64,000 nt of DNA from Flexilinea flocculi. Its GTDB lineage: Bacteria > Chloroflexota > Anaerolineae > Anaerolineales > Anaerolineaceae. This document shows positions 42,820 through 50,682 of this stretch, piece by piece. The DNA lies in the NCBI RefSeq assembly GCF_001192795.1, contig NZ_DF968179.1:394311-458310 (forward strand), written 5' to 3'. Every line of letters begins with the position of its first letter. Position 1 is the first letter of the stretch. A model generated the notes under the pieces. The model searched no databases. It was not told where the DNA came from and worked only from the letters and a program-made list of their open reading frames with translations. The translations under genes and the position numbers were made by a program.

Positions 42820-44541
42820 CTATTTGACTTCCCATTTTTCCCAGCGTTCGTAGCCGGTGATGGAAACAGGAGCGGTGATGCGCGGATTCATTAAAACGTA
42901 GGAATTGTTCCAATTGAGCGGATTGATGATGGCGACTTCTTTCAACAGAATATCTTCGCTTTGCGCGTACAGCTCAGCACGTTTTGCGGTATCGGTTTCC
43001 TTTCCGGCAGCTTTAATAATCTCAGCATATTTGACGTATACCGGATCCGAAACATCCTTGCATCCGACAGATGGCCAGTCGGTAACCGGCTGATAAGCTC
43101 CGCCCGGGCAGAGGAAGACATCGGCTGTGAAATTGTTGGCATCCATGTAGTCCTGGACCCAGGATGACCGATACACATTGGCTAAACCTTCCCGTCGTTC
43201 AACTTTAAAGACAGCCCATTCGCTGTTTTGAAGTTCCACGGTGATTCCAAGGTTGGTCTGCCACATTGATTGGACTGCTTCTGCACGCAGTTTATTGGCA
43301 TCGGAAGTGCTGTAGCTGTAGATCACCTTGACATCAGCCGGCTTAATGCCTTTTTCTGCACAATATTCATCAATCAGTGCTTTGGCTTTTACCGGATCGT
43401 ACATAATTCCTAAATCCGGATAATCTTCTTTTTTGGGTGCTCCGGCAACAGCAGGATTGATGAAATACGGAGCTGTTTCTCCGGCTTTGACTGCTTTCAC
43501 CACTGCGTCTTTGTCCACTGCATAACTCAATGCCTGCCGGACGCGGATATCATCGGTTGGGGCAAGCCACGGGTTGTAGATCAACCATTCAGTGCCGATG
43601 GAGGTCGGCCGATAAATCAGATGATCGGTGTAAGCAGGATCGGTTGTAATTCGGTCGTAGTCTCCGGATGGAATGACTGCATAATCCATATTGCCGGCTT
43701 CATATTCAGACAGCGCCATAACGTCGCCGATCAGGTCATAATGAATGGCTGCCAGTTTCGGCTGCGGGACTGCGTCGGTTCCAGGCCAGAAGGGATTGGC
43801 AATCAGAGTTAATTCTGAGTCATGGACCCATTCTTTCAGCGTAAATGGACCATACCCTTCATAGATTCCGGATTCTGTCCAACGTTCAGCAACACCTTCG
43901 TTGCAGTCGTCGCCGTCGATCAACCAGGAAGGCATAGCGTGCATCATCCACATGCTGACAATATTCAGATTGAACACACCGTCTTCGATAAAGTTGATTT
44001 CGAGTGTATAGTCATCCAGCGCTTTCACACCGACCGTTGAAAAATCGGTGGTTGTACCGGCATTATAATCTGCTGCTCCCACAATGGACTGGTTGACGAG
44101 GAATGCGTAGCCGGAAGCAGTTTCAGGACGCAGCGTGCGTTCCACACCATAGACGAAATCTTTTGCAGTGACGAAACGTGTATTTCCCGCACAATCTTTC
44201 ACCTCTTCAACGGCATCTGTATCCGGATTGTATTTTACCCAGGGAATTCCCTCGAGGAGTTTGAAGGTGTATACCAGTTTGTCATCCGAGGCGGTCCATT
44301 CCACAGCCATCCCTGGCTCCAATTCGCCGTTTTCTTCATTTTGGCGCAGCAGACCGACGGTCGTCTCATCAGCGATCTGAATGCCGATGAAATCGGTGAC
44401 CAGAGCCTGGTCGATGGATGGAATATCGCCGCTGTTGAAGCTGGTACGGAAAATATTTTCACCCTCCGCCATGGCAGGAGAGGCGATCAGCAGCATTGTC
44501 ATCAGAATACTGATCAATAAGACAATTCGATTTCGTTTCAT
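42820..44541 (-). CDS. Family 5 extracellular solute-binding protein (oligopeptide/dipeptide type)
   Basis: A 573-residue protein with a signal peptide (MKRNRIVLLISILMTMLLIA...AMA) and predicted cleavage after AMA-EG. No lipobox cysteine is present, unlike many such proteins in monoderms. The SBP_bac_5 fold shows in ELEPGMAVEWTASDDKLVYTFKL, FVYGVERTLRP, EWLIYNPWLAPTDDIRVRQALSYAVDKDAVV and WEVK. It would capture peptides or other solutes for an ABC importer, but no permease or ATPase genes adjoin it. AAGGAG precedes ATG 44541. It has its own terminator. Confidence 0.9.
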   Translation of the reverse strand: MKRNRIVLLISILMTMLLIASPAMAEGENIFRTSFNSGDIPSIDQALVTDFIGIQIADETTVGLLRQNEENGELEPGMAVEWTASDDKLVYTFKLLEGIPWVKYNPDTDAVEEVKDCAGNTRFVTAKDFVYGVERTLRPETASGYAFLVNQSIVGAADYNAGTTTDFSTVGVKALDDYTLEINFIEDGVFNLNIVSMWMMHAMPSWLIDGDDCNEGVAERWTESGIYEGYGPFTLKEWVHDSELTLIANPFWPGTDAVPQPKLAAIHYDLIGDVMALSEYEAGNMDYAVIPSGDYDRITTDPAYTDHLIYRPTSIGTEWLIYNPWLAPTDDIRVRQALSYAVDKDAVVKAVKAGETAPYFINPAVAGAPKKEDYPDLGIMYDPVKAKALIDEYCAEKGIKPADVKVIYSYSTSDANKLRAEAVQSMWQTNLGITVELQNSEWAVFKVERREGLANVYRSSWVQDYMDANNFTADVFLCPGGAYQPVTDWPSVGCKDVSDPVYVKYAEIIKAAGKETDTAKRAELYAQSEDILLKEVAIINPLNWNNSYVLMNPRITAPVSITGYERWEKWEVK

Positions 44542-44833
44542 TTGAAATTCTCCTTAAGTTATTACAAAAAATACACGAAAATTCGGTATTTTAATTTTAA
44601 AAATGGCTTAATAAAAATGATTGTGTACAGAAAGACGAATATTATCCGATGTTAATCGAAAAACTGAAAAAGTACAAGGAAAAACGCAAAATCGTTACAG
44701 AGCGGGACAACGTCCCGAAAAAAGGGACAAATTGACAATCTGAGGTAATACCGTGCAGCAGGTTTGCAGATCACTCAGGTGTGTGCCTGTTCGCTTCGGA
44801 CATGTATTGTCTGTCATGATATCCGAAAATATC
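44542..44833. other. Intergenic region before tRNA-Arg
   Basis: A ~290-bp region with no gene recognised. A small inverted repeat, GGGACAACGTCCC, occurs near 44703 and is followed by another GGGAC. The function is unknown. Confidence 0.4.
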
Positions 44834-44862
44834 TTGACGTTTGTGAGGGGTGGGTGTATATT
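44834..44862 (+). promoter_or_regulatory. Sigma70-type promoter of tRNA-Arg
   Basis: TTGACG (44834-44839), a 17-nt spacer and TATATT (44857-44862), placing transcription start ~20 bp before the tRNA. Confidence 0.8.
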
Positions 44863-44887
44863 AATAGGGCTTAAAGAAATGAAATAC

Positions 44888-44961
44888 GCCCTCATAGCTC
44901 AATTGGATAGAGCGTCTGCTTGCGGAGCAAAAGGTTGGGGATTCGACTTCCTCTGGGGGCA
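44888..44961 (+). tRNA. tRNA-Arg (GCG)
   Basis: A 74-nt cloverleaf. Acceptor GCCCTCA/TGGGGGC has one U-G pair. D arm AGCTCAATTGGATAGAGC. The anticodon loop TTGCGGA gives GCG, reading CGC. T arm GGGGA-TTCGACT-TCCTC. One mismatch lies in the anticodon stem. CCA is not encoded. It has its own promoter and terminator. Confidence 0.9.
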
Positions 44962-44962
44962 C

Positions 44963-44997
44963 AAAAAACAGCATCGTAAACCGGTGCTGTTTTTTTA
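44963..44997 (+). terminator. Terminator of tRNA-Arg
   Basis: AACAGCATCG/CCGGTGCTGTT forms a stem with a TAAA loop, followed by a T7 run, immediately downstream of the tRNA. Confidence 0.9.
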
Positions 44998-45158
44998 TCC
45001 TGATAACCGTTCTTGTTTTTTGCGTATAAAAGAACAGCCAACAAAAATTTGCTTTTCTTTTTTTTATACCGAACATCACCTATCAATCGAGGCAACTATT
45101 AAGAATTCTTTCCATATTTGTGATTGCATTGTCAAGGGAAAATTGAAACGCAGAGATC

Positions 45159-45719
45159 AATAATGATATAATAAACACAATCATCGAAGCATTACACACC
45201 AGGAGTGAACGGGGAAAGCGGTATTTCATTGCTGTCAGTGAATTATGTGCTGAAATTGGTACCTGGTTAAAACTTTCCAAAGCAGAAATCACCGTCTTAA
45301 GACGAATGAGGTTTCTTCATAAAATTGGTAAAATTGTTCTGGATTTTGACCTTCTGACGAAGTCAACTTAGCCGGATCAGGATTATGCAGAAATCCAGCA
45401 GCATTCTGCGAACGGTTTCCATATCCTCAATCTTTTTGATATTACACTGGATCTGTTGGAATATACGTATAACCATAATGAGCGCTGGGATGGCAAAGGC
45501 TACCCCAGAGGAATCAAGGGCGACCAGATCCCCCTGATCTCAAGGATCATTGCGGTGACTGAAACCTATGATCGTGTCGTGAACCGACAAACCATCCCGG
45601 AAGAGCTCAGACAGGAAACTGCAGTAGAGACCATCCGGAAAAATGCCGGTACACAGTTTGATCCTGAGGTGGCATCGGCCTTTGTGCAGATGATACGTGA
45701 GAAGCGTTCCGGGAAATAA
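45159..45719 (+). pseudogene. HD-GYP phosphodiesterase remnant
   Basis: One frame reads an HD-GYP domain through an in-frame TAG at 45369-45371. Before it comes RFLHKIGKIVLDFDLLTKST, where the catalytic HD of LHDIGK has become HK. After it come QQHSANGFHIL and YNHNERWDGKGYPRGIKGDQ IPLISRIIAVTETYDRV. There is no start codon or N-terminal sensory region, and an in-frame stop lies just upstream. Both the HD motif and the frame are damaged, so it cannot act as a cyclic di-GMP phosphodiesterase. It lies upstream of the intact metallohydrolase and PAS-HD-GYP genes. Confidence 0.8.
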
Positions 45720-45779
45720 TCGCGGATCAAACAGTTTCGATGTATTGAGTGAAATCTGCACCATCGCGGAGGAAAGCCA

Positions 45780-46604
45780 TTGAACAAAAAACTAAGATCT
45801 TATGAAACAGATCCTGTAGAAATTGCTGACGGCATCTATTGGGTGGGTTATTCCAATGATTTTTCAAAATTGCATTGTAATCCGTACCTGATAGTGGAAG
45901 CGGATGAAGCCGTATTGATTGACGGGGGAAACCGCGATGATTTCAGTCATGTGATGCTAAAGATTCTGCGAACCGGAATCAAACCGGATCAGATTATCCG
46001 CCTGATTTATCAGCATTATGATCCGGATCTTTGTGGCAGTCTGCCGCAGATGGAAGCAATCATCAATCGCTCGGATCTCAAAATCATTTCTCATTCTGAG
46101 AACAATGTGTTCATCCGTTACTATTCTGCAAAAACCGAAATGCTTGATTTTCGTGATCTGGGTCATCATTTTGATTTCAAGACCGGGAGACGTCTGGAAT
46201 TCTACGCTACGCCTTTCTGTCATCAGCCGGGCAGTTTTGTCACACTGGACCGCCAAACTGGAACATTGTTTTCGAGCGATCTGTTTGGCAGCTTTGATGA
46301 TCAATGGAGCTTGTTTTTGGAGTTAAGTGACTCTTGTCGTCAATGCAGCGACATCAATACTTGCCCGATTCATCTGCCAGTCTGTCCGATGAAGGGAATC
46401 ATTCAATTTCACCAGCGTGTGATGACATCCAACAGGGCTGCTGCCTGGACGATGCAGATGATTGACTCGCTGGATATCGATCGTATTGCTCCACAACATG
46501 GAAGCATTATTAATTCCAAAAAGGATATCCGATCCATTATCCATCACCTGCAATCTGTGCAAGCTGTTGGGATTGATTTTTATCTTGATGAGGTTTCCCG
46601 ATGA
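45780..46604 (+). CDS. Metallo-beta-lactamase-fold protein, oxygen-binding di-iron (ODP)-like
   Basis: A 274-residue protein similar to the di-iron MBL domain of flavodiiron proteins and stand-alone ODP sensors. IADGIYWVGYSNDFSKLHCNPYLIVEADEAVLIDGGN is the N-terminal signature. LIYQHYDPDLCGSLP is the HxxxD-like metal motif, HQPGSFV and SSDLFGS follow, and IAPQHGSII gives the last His. A flavodoxin domain is absent. CRQCSDINTC-x6-CPMK adds a cysteine cluster. It starts at TTG 45780 with GGAGG at ideal spacing. Its stop overlaps the next gene's ATG as ATGA, so an oxygen- or redox-sensing input to the PAS-HD-GYP protein is a reasonable inference. Confidence 0.8.
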   Translation: MNKKLRSYETDPVEIADGIYWVGYSNDFSKLHCNPYLIVEADEAVLIDGGNRDDFSHVMLKILRTGIKPDQIIRLIYQHYDPDLCGSLPQMEAIINRSDLKIISHSENNVFIRYYSAKTEMLDFRDLGHHFDFKTGRRLEFYATPFCHQPGSFVTLDRQTGTLFSSDLFGSFDDQWSLFLELSDSCRQCSDINTCPIHLPVCPMKGIIQFHQRVMTSNRAAAWTMQMIDSLDIDRIAPQHGSIINSKKDIRSIIHHLQSVQAVGIDFYLDEVSR

Positions 46605-47863
46605 GAAATCCGGATTCCCTGATGAACAGTATTTTGTCGGAATCTACAACTGCTCAATCAAATCCGCTCCTGCAAACCTATGTATTGGAAAGTTTTGCGA
46701 AACAGGTCGATACGGCTATTGAAAATGAGCTCCTCAAAAAACTGATCCTGGATTATGCAACGATTACCGGGCAAGTTGATGTCTTATACCGAGAACTTGT
46801 CCGCAGCCAGGAGATGCTGATCGAAGCGCAGAATATCGCCATGCTAGGTCGCTGGGATGTAGATCGCGATTCCGGGAAAGTGGTCTGGTCGCAGTCCCTG
46901 TATCATATTTTGGAGAAAGATGCTTCACTTCCGGCTTCCATCGAGCTGTTTATTTCCAGCGTCCATCCGGATGATGTCAATATGGTTATCCAATTAATTG
47001 AACACATATTTGAAAAATCCGAACCTTGGACTACCCGCTATCGCTTGCTTATGCACGATGGCCGTATGAAATGGGTTCATCTGCGCTGCAATCCGGTGAT
47101 CGATCGGTCTGGCAGGATCACCCAGTGTTACGGCACGATTCAGGATATTACGGAGATGAAGCAGGCTGAGGAGGAGCTCGAAGAATACAGCCGTCATCTT
47201 GAAATCAAGGTTGAGGAGAAAGTCAAGGAGATTTCCGCCTCGCAGATGGCGACAATCTATGCACTGGTCAAACTGTCTGAATCTCGTGATGATGATACCG
47301 GTGTCCATATCGAGCGGACGGCTGGTTTCTGCCGGTTGCTGGCCGAGCAGGCCCGTTCCATCCCCCGATATGCTGCTCTGATGGATGATACTTTCATTGA
47401 GACCATTTTCAAAGCCAGTCCGCTGCATGATATCGGCAAAGTCGGTATACCGGATCGGATTCTGCTGAAACCAGGGAAACTGACCGGTGAAGAGTTCGAG
47501 ATCATGAAGACCCATGTGCGGATTGGATACGAAACGCTGGCAAAAGTGGGCGCGCAATATCAGCAGAATACCTTTATCAAAATGGGTTTGGATATCGTCC
47601 TGTATCATCATGAGAAATGGAACGGCAGCGGATATCAGGCCGGATTGTCCGGGGAACAAATCCCGCTTTCTGCACGAATCATGGCGGTAGCGGATGTCTA
47701 TGATGCGCTGCGATCGAAGCGTGTCTATAAGGAGGCCTTTTCGCATGAAAAAAGTGTCGAAATCATCGCCGAGGGACGTGGAAGCCATTTTGATCCGCTG
47801 TTGATCGATCTTTTCTTGGAACATCACGAAGCATTTCAGTCGTTGTATGAAACGATGCGCTAA
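46601..47863 (+). CDS. PAS-domain HD-GYP cyclic di-GMP phosphodiesterase
   Basis: A 420-residue cytoplasmic protein. PAS domain with PAC motif (~70-185, ending GTIQDITEMKQAEEEL) is followed by a coiled-coil linker (~186-212) and an HD-GYP domain (~213-415). The HD dyad is His276-Asp277 in SPLHDIGKVGIPDRILLKPG. HHEKWNGSGYQAGLSGEQIPLSARIMAVADVYDAL carries the GYP-equivalent as GYQ. It should hydrolyse cyclic di-GMP and so counter the two GGDEF proteins at the left of the window. ATG 46601 overlaps the upstream stop, so the two are translationally coupled. The GYQ variant leaves activity slightly uncertain. Confidence 0.88.
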   Translation: MRNPDSLMNSILSESTTAQSNPLLQTYVLESFAKQVDTAIENELLKKLILDYATITGQVDVLYRELVRSQEMLIEAQNIAMLGRWDVDRDSGKVVWSQSLYHILEKDASLPASIELFISSVHPDDVNMVIQLIEHIFEKSEPWTTRYRLLMHDGRMKWVHLRCNPVIDRSGRITQCYGTIQDITEMKQAEEELEEYSRHLEIKVEEKVKEISASQMATIYALVKLSESRDDDTGVHIERTAGFCRLLAEQARSIPRYAALMDDTFIETIFKASPLHDIGKVGIPDRILLKPGKLTGEEFEIMKTHVRIGYETLAKVGAQYQQNTFIKMGLDIVLYHHEKWNGSGYQAGLSGEQIPLSARIMAVADVYDALRSKRVYKEAFSHEKSVEIIAEGRGSHFDPLLIDLFLEHHEAFQSLYETMR

Positions 47864-47880
47864 TTGCGGTCTCCTGACGT

Positions 47881-48429
47881 CTAAAATTCAGTTCCTGCCT
47901 GGGCCTTGATTCCATTCTGAAACGGATGTTTGATCAGCTTCATTTCAGTCACCAGATCTGCAATGTCGATCAGTTTCTGCGGTGCGTTTCTGCCGGTGAT
48001 GATGAGATGCATCGCAGCGGGCTTGTTGTGGAGGATCCAATCCGCCACCTCCTGCGGATCCAACCATCCGAAGATCAGCGGATAGGTGAATTCATCCAAA
48101 ACGATCAGATCATATGCGGCGCTCAGAATTTTTTGCTGCGCCAGTTTCCAGCCATCCAACGCCAGTGCGGCAGCTTCATCTTGATCCTCTTGATGAAAAA
48201 CAAAACCGTCTCCACAGCGATGCCACTCAATATTGAGCTGTCGGGCTGCCTTAAATTCACCTGTTTCAAAAACCGATGATTTGATAAATTGAATCATGCA
48301 GATACGCAATCCGTATCCCCACGAACGGAAAACAACTCCCAAAGCGGCGGTGGTTTTCCCTTTGCCGTCTCCGGTGTTCACGATAATAAGACCTTTTGGC
48401 TGTTGTTGATTGGAAATTTCGGAATTCAT
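47881..48429 (-). CDS. cobO: Corrinoid adenosyltransferase (CobO/BtuR/CobA type)
   Basis: A 182-residue full-length enzyme. The N-terminal P-loop is VNTGDGKGKTTAALG; WHRCGDGFVF, LDEFTYPLIFGW and TGRNAP are family motifs. It transfers the 5'-deoxyadenosyl group from ATP to cob(I)alamin or cob(I)inamide, producing the coenzyme form that NrdJ needs. An AAGGAGG ribosome-binding site precedes ATG 48429. A cobalamin riboswitch lies ~40 bp upstream. It converges on the HD-GYP gene. Confidence 0.94.
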   Translation of the reverse strand: MNSEISNQQQPKGLIIVNTGDGKGKTTAALGVVFRSWGYGLRICMIQFIKSSVFETGEFKAARQLNIEWHRCGDGFVFHQEDQDEAAALALDGWKLAQQKILSAAYDLIVLDEFTYPLIFGWLDPQEVADWILHNKPAAMHLIITGRNAPQKLIDIADLVTEMKLIKHPFQNGIKAQAGTEF

Positions 48430-48464
48430 TAGCTGCCTCCTTAATCCGAGAAGGGTAGATGTAA

Positions 48465-48600
48465 TATGCTGAGGCAGGCTTCCTGACTTGTCAAACGGAC
48501 TGACTTACAGTTGCGGTACAGCGCTGGACTCTCACCAGCTTCCACCTTTATGCCCTGGCTTCCGTGCCTGCGGGTCACCTCAACTGCTTTCATTATAAAT
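48465..48600 (-). promoter_or_regulatory. Cobalamin riboswitch controlling cobO
   Basis: On the minus strand, GAGGTGACCCGCAGGCACGG leads to AGCTGGTGAGAGTCCAGCGC, then TGTACCGCAACTGTAAGTC and the B12-box-like AGTCAGGAAGCCTGCC. This is the conserved core of the cobalamin riboswitch in correct order. CTGCCTC right after the box (48471-48477) is complementary to GAGGCAG overlapping the AAGGAGG ribosome-binding site (48433-48439). Ligand-dependent masking of translation is therefore likely (inference). Confidence 0.92.
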
Positions 48601-48627
48601 CATTTTCCGATTGTGCCGAACTTTTGC

Positions 48628-49120
48628 CAGCAATTCGAAATATGGAAATAATCATTGTTGTTGTGGTTTTTTCGTGCTTTATTTTAAAGATTGATAGGAT
48701 GAATAATTCATGGACTCATATGTCATTGCGAGGAAGGCGTCAGCCCGACGAAGCAATCTCTTTTCACATGACACACTTTCCATAATGTGGAAGGGAGATT
48801 GCCACGCCCTTGCAGGGCTCGTCCCTACAGGACTCACAAGTTCGCAATGACAAATAGAGCGCCTATGTGGTTCCCATGACAATATGTCATTGCGAGGAGG
48901 GCGTCAGCCCGACGAAGCAATCTCTTTTCACATGACACACTTTCCATAATGTGGCAGAGAGATTGCCACGACCCTACAGGGTAATAACAATGACAGGCTT
49001 CATCCTAATAATTCGAAATTTTAAAAAAAGACTTTTGAGAAAACAGCGAAAATTTGCTTCTGCGTTTTTTTTCATCGCATCAAACAAAAACCATTCCATA
49101 AATTTTGAAATATGAATCAT
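48628..49120. repeat. Intergenic repeats: MITE halves and two GTCATTGCGAG units
   Basis: A MITE left half begins at 48628 (CAGCAATTCGAAATATGG, with a TTGTTGTTGTGGTTTTTTCG arm). Inverted-orientation interspersed-repeat units lie at ~48721-48852 and ~48884-48990. An old MITE spans ~49006-49115 (TAATAATTCGAAATTTTA to AATTTTGAAATATG). From 49120 to 49465 nothing is recognisable. Confidence 0.75.
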
Positions 49121-49474
49121 AATGATATTGCCGATATAAAGCCACGAATTACCAGCGGTTTCTGCGATTTATTTTAATTTCACTCGCGATATGTATTGCA
49201 GATCAACCTGAATCCATTGCAAGAAAAATAACGCTCAGAGAAATTAAAATATTTACCTTATCGGGAAACTATGCTAAGATACACAATATATTAATCTTCA
49301 TGCAATATACAAGACTTATTATCATAGTTACTCATTTCAACTTGGAAATTAAAAAGACTTGATTTTGATTATTAAAATTTCTTGGACTTTTATAAAAAAG
49401 AATTCCTTCTTTAAAACCTTGCTGAATCACGGCCTGTTTTCTTTGATGATTATCAGGAAGCGATTATCTCAATC

Positions 49475-49596
49475 CAGCCATTCAAAAAATGAACCTGCTT
49501 TTCAAATCGAGTTAGGAAACTTATCGTTGTGCCGTTTTGCGTTTCGCAAATAAACAACACAACGATGGATAAATATTTCCACATTTTGAATTGCTG
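49475..49596. mobile_element. MITE-like element upstream of the cas locus
   Basis: Ends are CAGCCATTCAAAAAATGA and CATTTTGAATTGCTG. Flanks ATCTCAATC (49466-49474) and ATCGCAAAC (49597-49605) agree at 7 of 9. The core is an imperfect hairpin, CGTTGTG...TTTTGCG-TTT-CGCAAA...CACAACG. Confidence 0.75.
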
Positions 49597-49653
49597 ATCG
49601 CAAACAGGTTTCGTTGACAGAAATTCAGCATGAGTTTTGAAATTGTGCGTTTC

Positions 49654-49683
49654 TTGCACACCTGTTTTTGCATAATCTATACT
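49654..49683 (+). promoter_or_regulatory. Promoter of the WYL-cas operon
   Basis: TTGCAC (49654-49659), an 18-nt spacer and TATACT (49678-49683). Transcription would start ~8 bp further on, leaving a very short leader before ATG 49699. It lies ~57 bp after a MITE. Confidence 0.65.
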
Positions 49684-49698
49684 ATGGAGCGGAATCAT

Positions 49699-50670
49699 AT
49701 GAATCGTGCGGAAAACAAAGCGCAGCGCTTGATGCAAATTGAAGTGTTGCTGATTGACCATCCTGAAGGGCTGACATTGTCGCAGATTGCACAGCGTATC
49801 GATGTTCATCGAACCACCGTTATGCGCAATCTGGCAGACATGACAGCTCCCGTCTATTCTGATCACGGGCGTTATTTTATAGATCGGCAGAGCTACCTGG
49901 TCAACCTGCGCTTGAATTTGCATGAGGCGTTATCCATTCATCTGGCTGGCCGGCTGATGGCAACCCGGTTGGATCGCCAGAATCCGCATATGGCAGCTGC
50001 TTTCCGGAAATTGGGAATTGCATTGGAAACACTGGCGCCGCAATTCAGCAACGTCATCCGCGACTCAGCCAACACTTTCGATGATGATTCAAAACGCAAC
50101 GATCCGAAGTTTCTGCATATCCTGGAGGCATTGACCGATGCCTGGGCGAAGAGTCGCAAGGTGCGCATCGGATATCGCAGCGCGGAAAAAGGGCTGCTGA
50201 AAGAGCACCTTTTCAGTCTGTATTATATTGAAGCCGGCGCTGTGGGACAATCCATCTATGTGATCGGTTTGATTGAGCCGGAAAATGAGAAACGCACGTA
50301 CAAGGTCGAACGCATTGAAACAATTGCGATGACGGATGAGCCGTTTACCATCCCCGAAGATTTTCATTCGACAGCGCTGCTGTCTCAGGCATGGGGCATC
50401 TGGTTTACCGACCGGGAACCGGTCCGCGTCATCCTCCGTTTTTCCGAAAAAGCTGCAAAGCGGATCTGCGAAACGCGCTGGCATCCGTCCGAAAAGACCT
50501 CACTGCAGTCGGACGGCAGCCTCCTCTGGCAGGCAGAAATTTCCGAGCCCCGTGAAATGCTGCCCTGGATTTTCGGCTGGGGCAGTCAGGTGGAAGTGAT
50601 CGAGCCGGCCGATCTGCGCGACTACGTTGCCGCTGACCTGCGAAAGGCAGTGAGGATTTATGGAGACTAA
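49699..50670 (+). CDS. WYL-domain transcriptional regulator of the CRISPR-Cas operon
   Basis: A 323-residue protein. An N-terminal winged helix-turn-helix (~5-60: AQRLMQIEVLLIDHPEGLTLSQIAQRIDVHRTTVMRNLADM) is followed by a linker and a WYL domain (~150-235: KVRIGYRSAEKGLLKEHLFSLYYIEAGAVGQSIYVIGLIEPENEKRTYKVERI) and a C-terminal WCX-like region. WYL domains bind nucleic acid or nucleotide ligands and often regulate phage-defence loci. ATG 49699 is chosen because GGAG lies 9 nt upstream and the predicted transcript starts just before it. It is 12 bp upstream of cas3 on the same strand, so it probably controls, and is co-transcribed with, the cas genes. Confidence 0.87.
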   Translation: MNRAENKAQRLMQIEVLLIDHPEGLTLSQIAQRIDVHRTTVMRNLADMTAPVYSDHGRYFIDRQSYLVNLRLNLHEALSIHLAGRLMATRLDRQNPHMAAAFRKLGIALETLAPQFSNVIRDSANTFDDDSKRNDPKFLHILEALTDAWAKSRKVRIGYRSAEKGLLKEHLFSLYYIEAGAVGQSIYVIGLIEPENEKRTYKVERIETIAMTDEPFTIPEDFHSTALLSQAWGIWFTDREPVRVILRFSEKAAKRICETRWHPSEKTSLQSDGSLLWQAEISEPREMLPWIFGWGSQVEVIEPADLRDYVAADLRKAVRIYGD

Positions 50671-50682
50671 TCCGGATGAAAG

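Noticed and set aside
44703-44730. GGGACAACGTCCC palindrome as an operator
   Set aside because: It is short, single and not near a recognised promoter; there is no support for a specific regulator.
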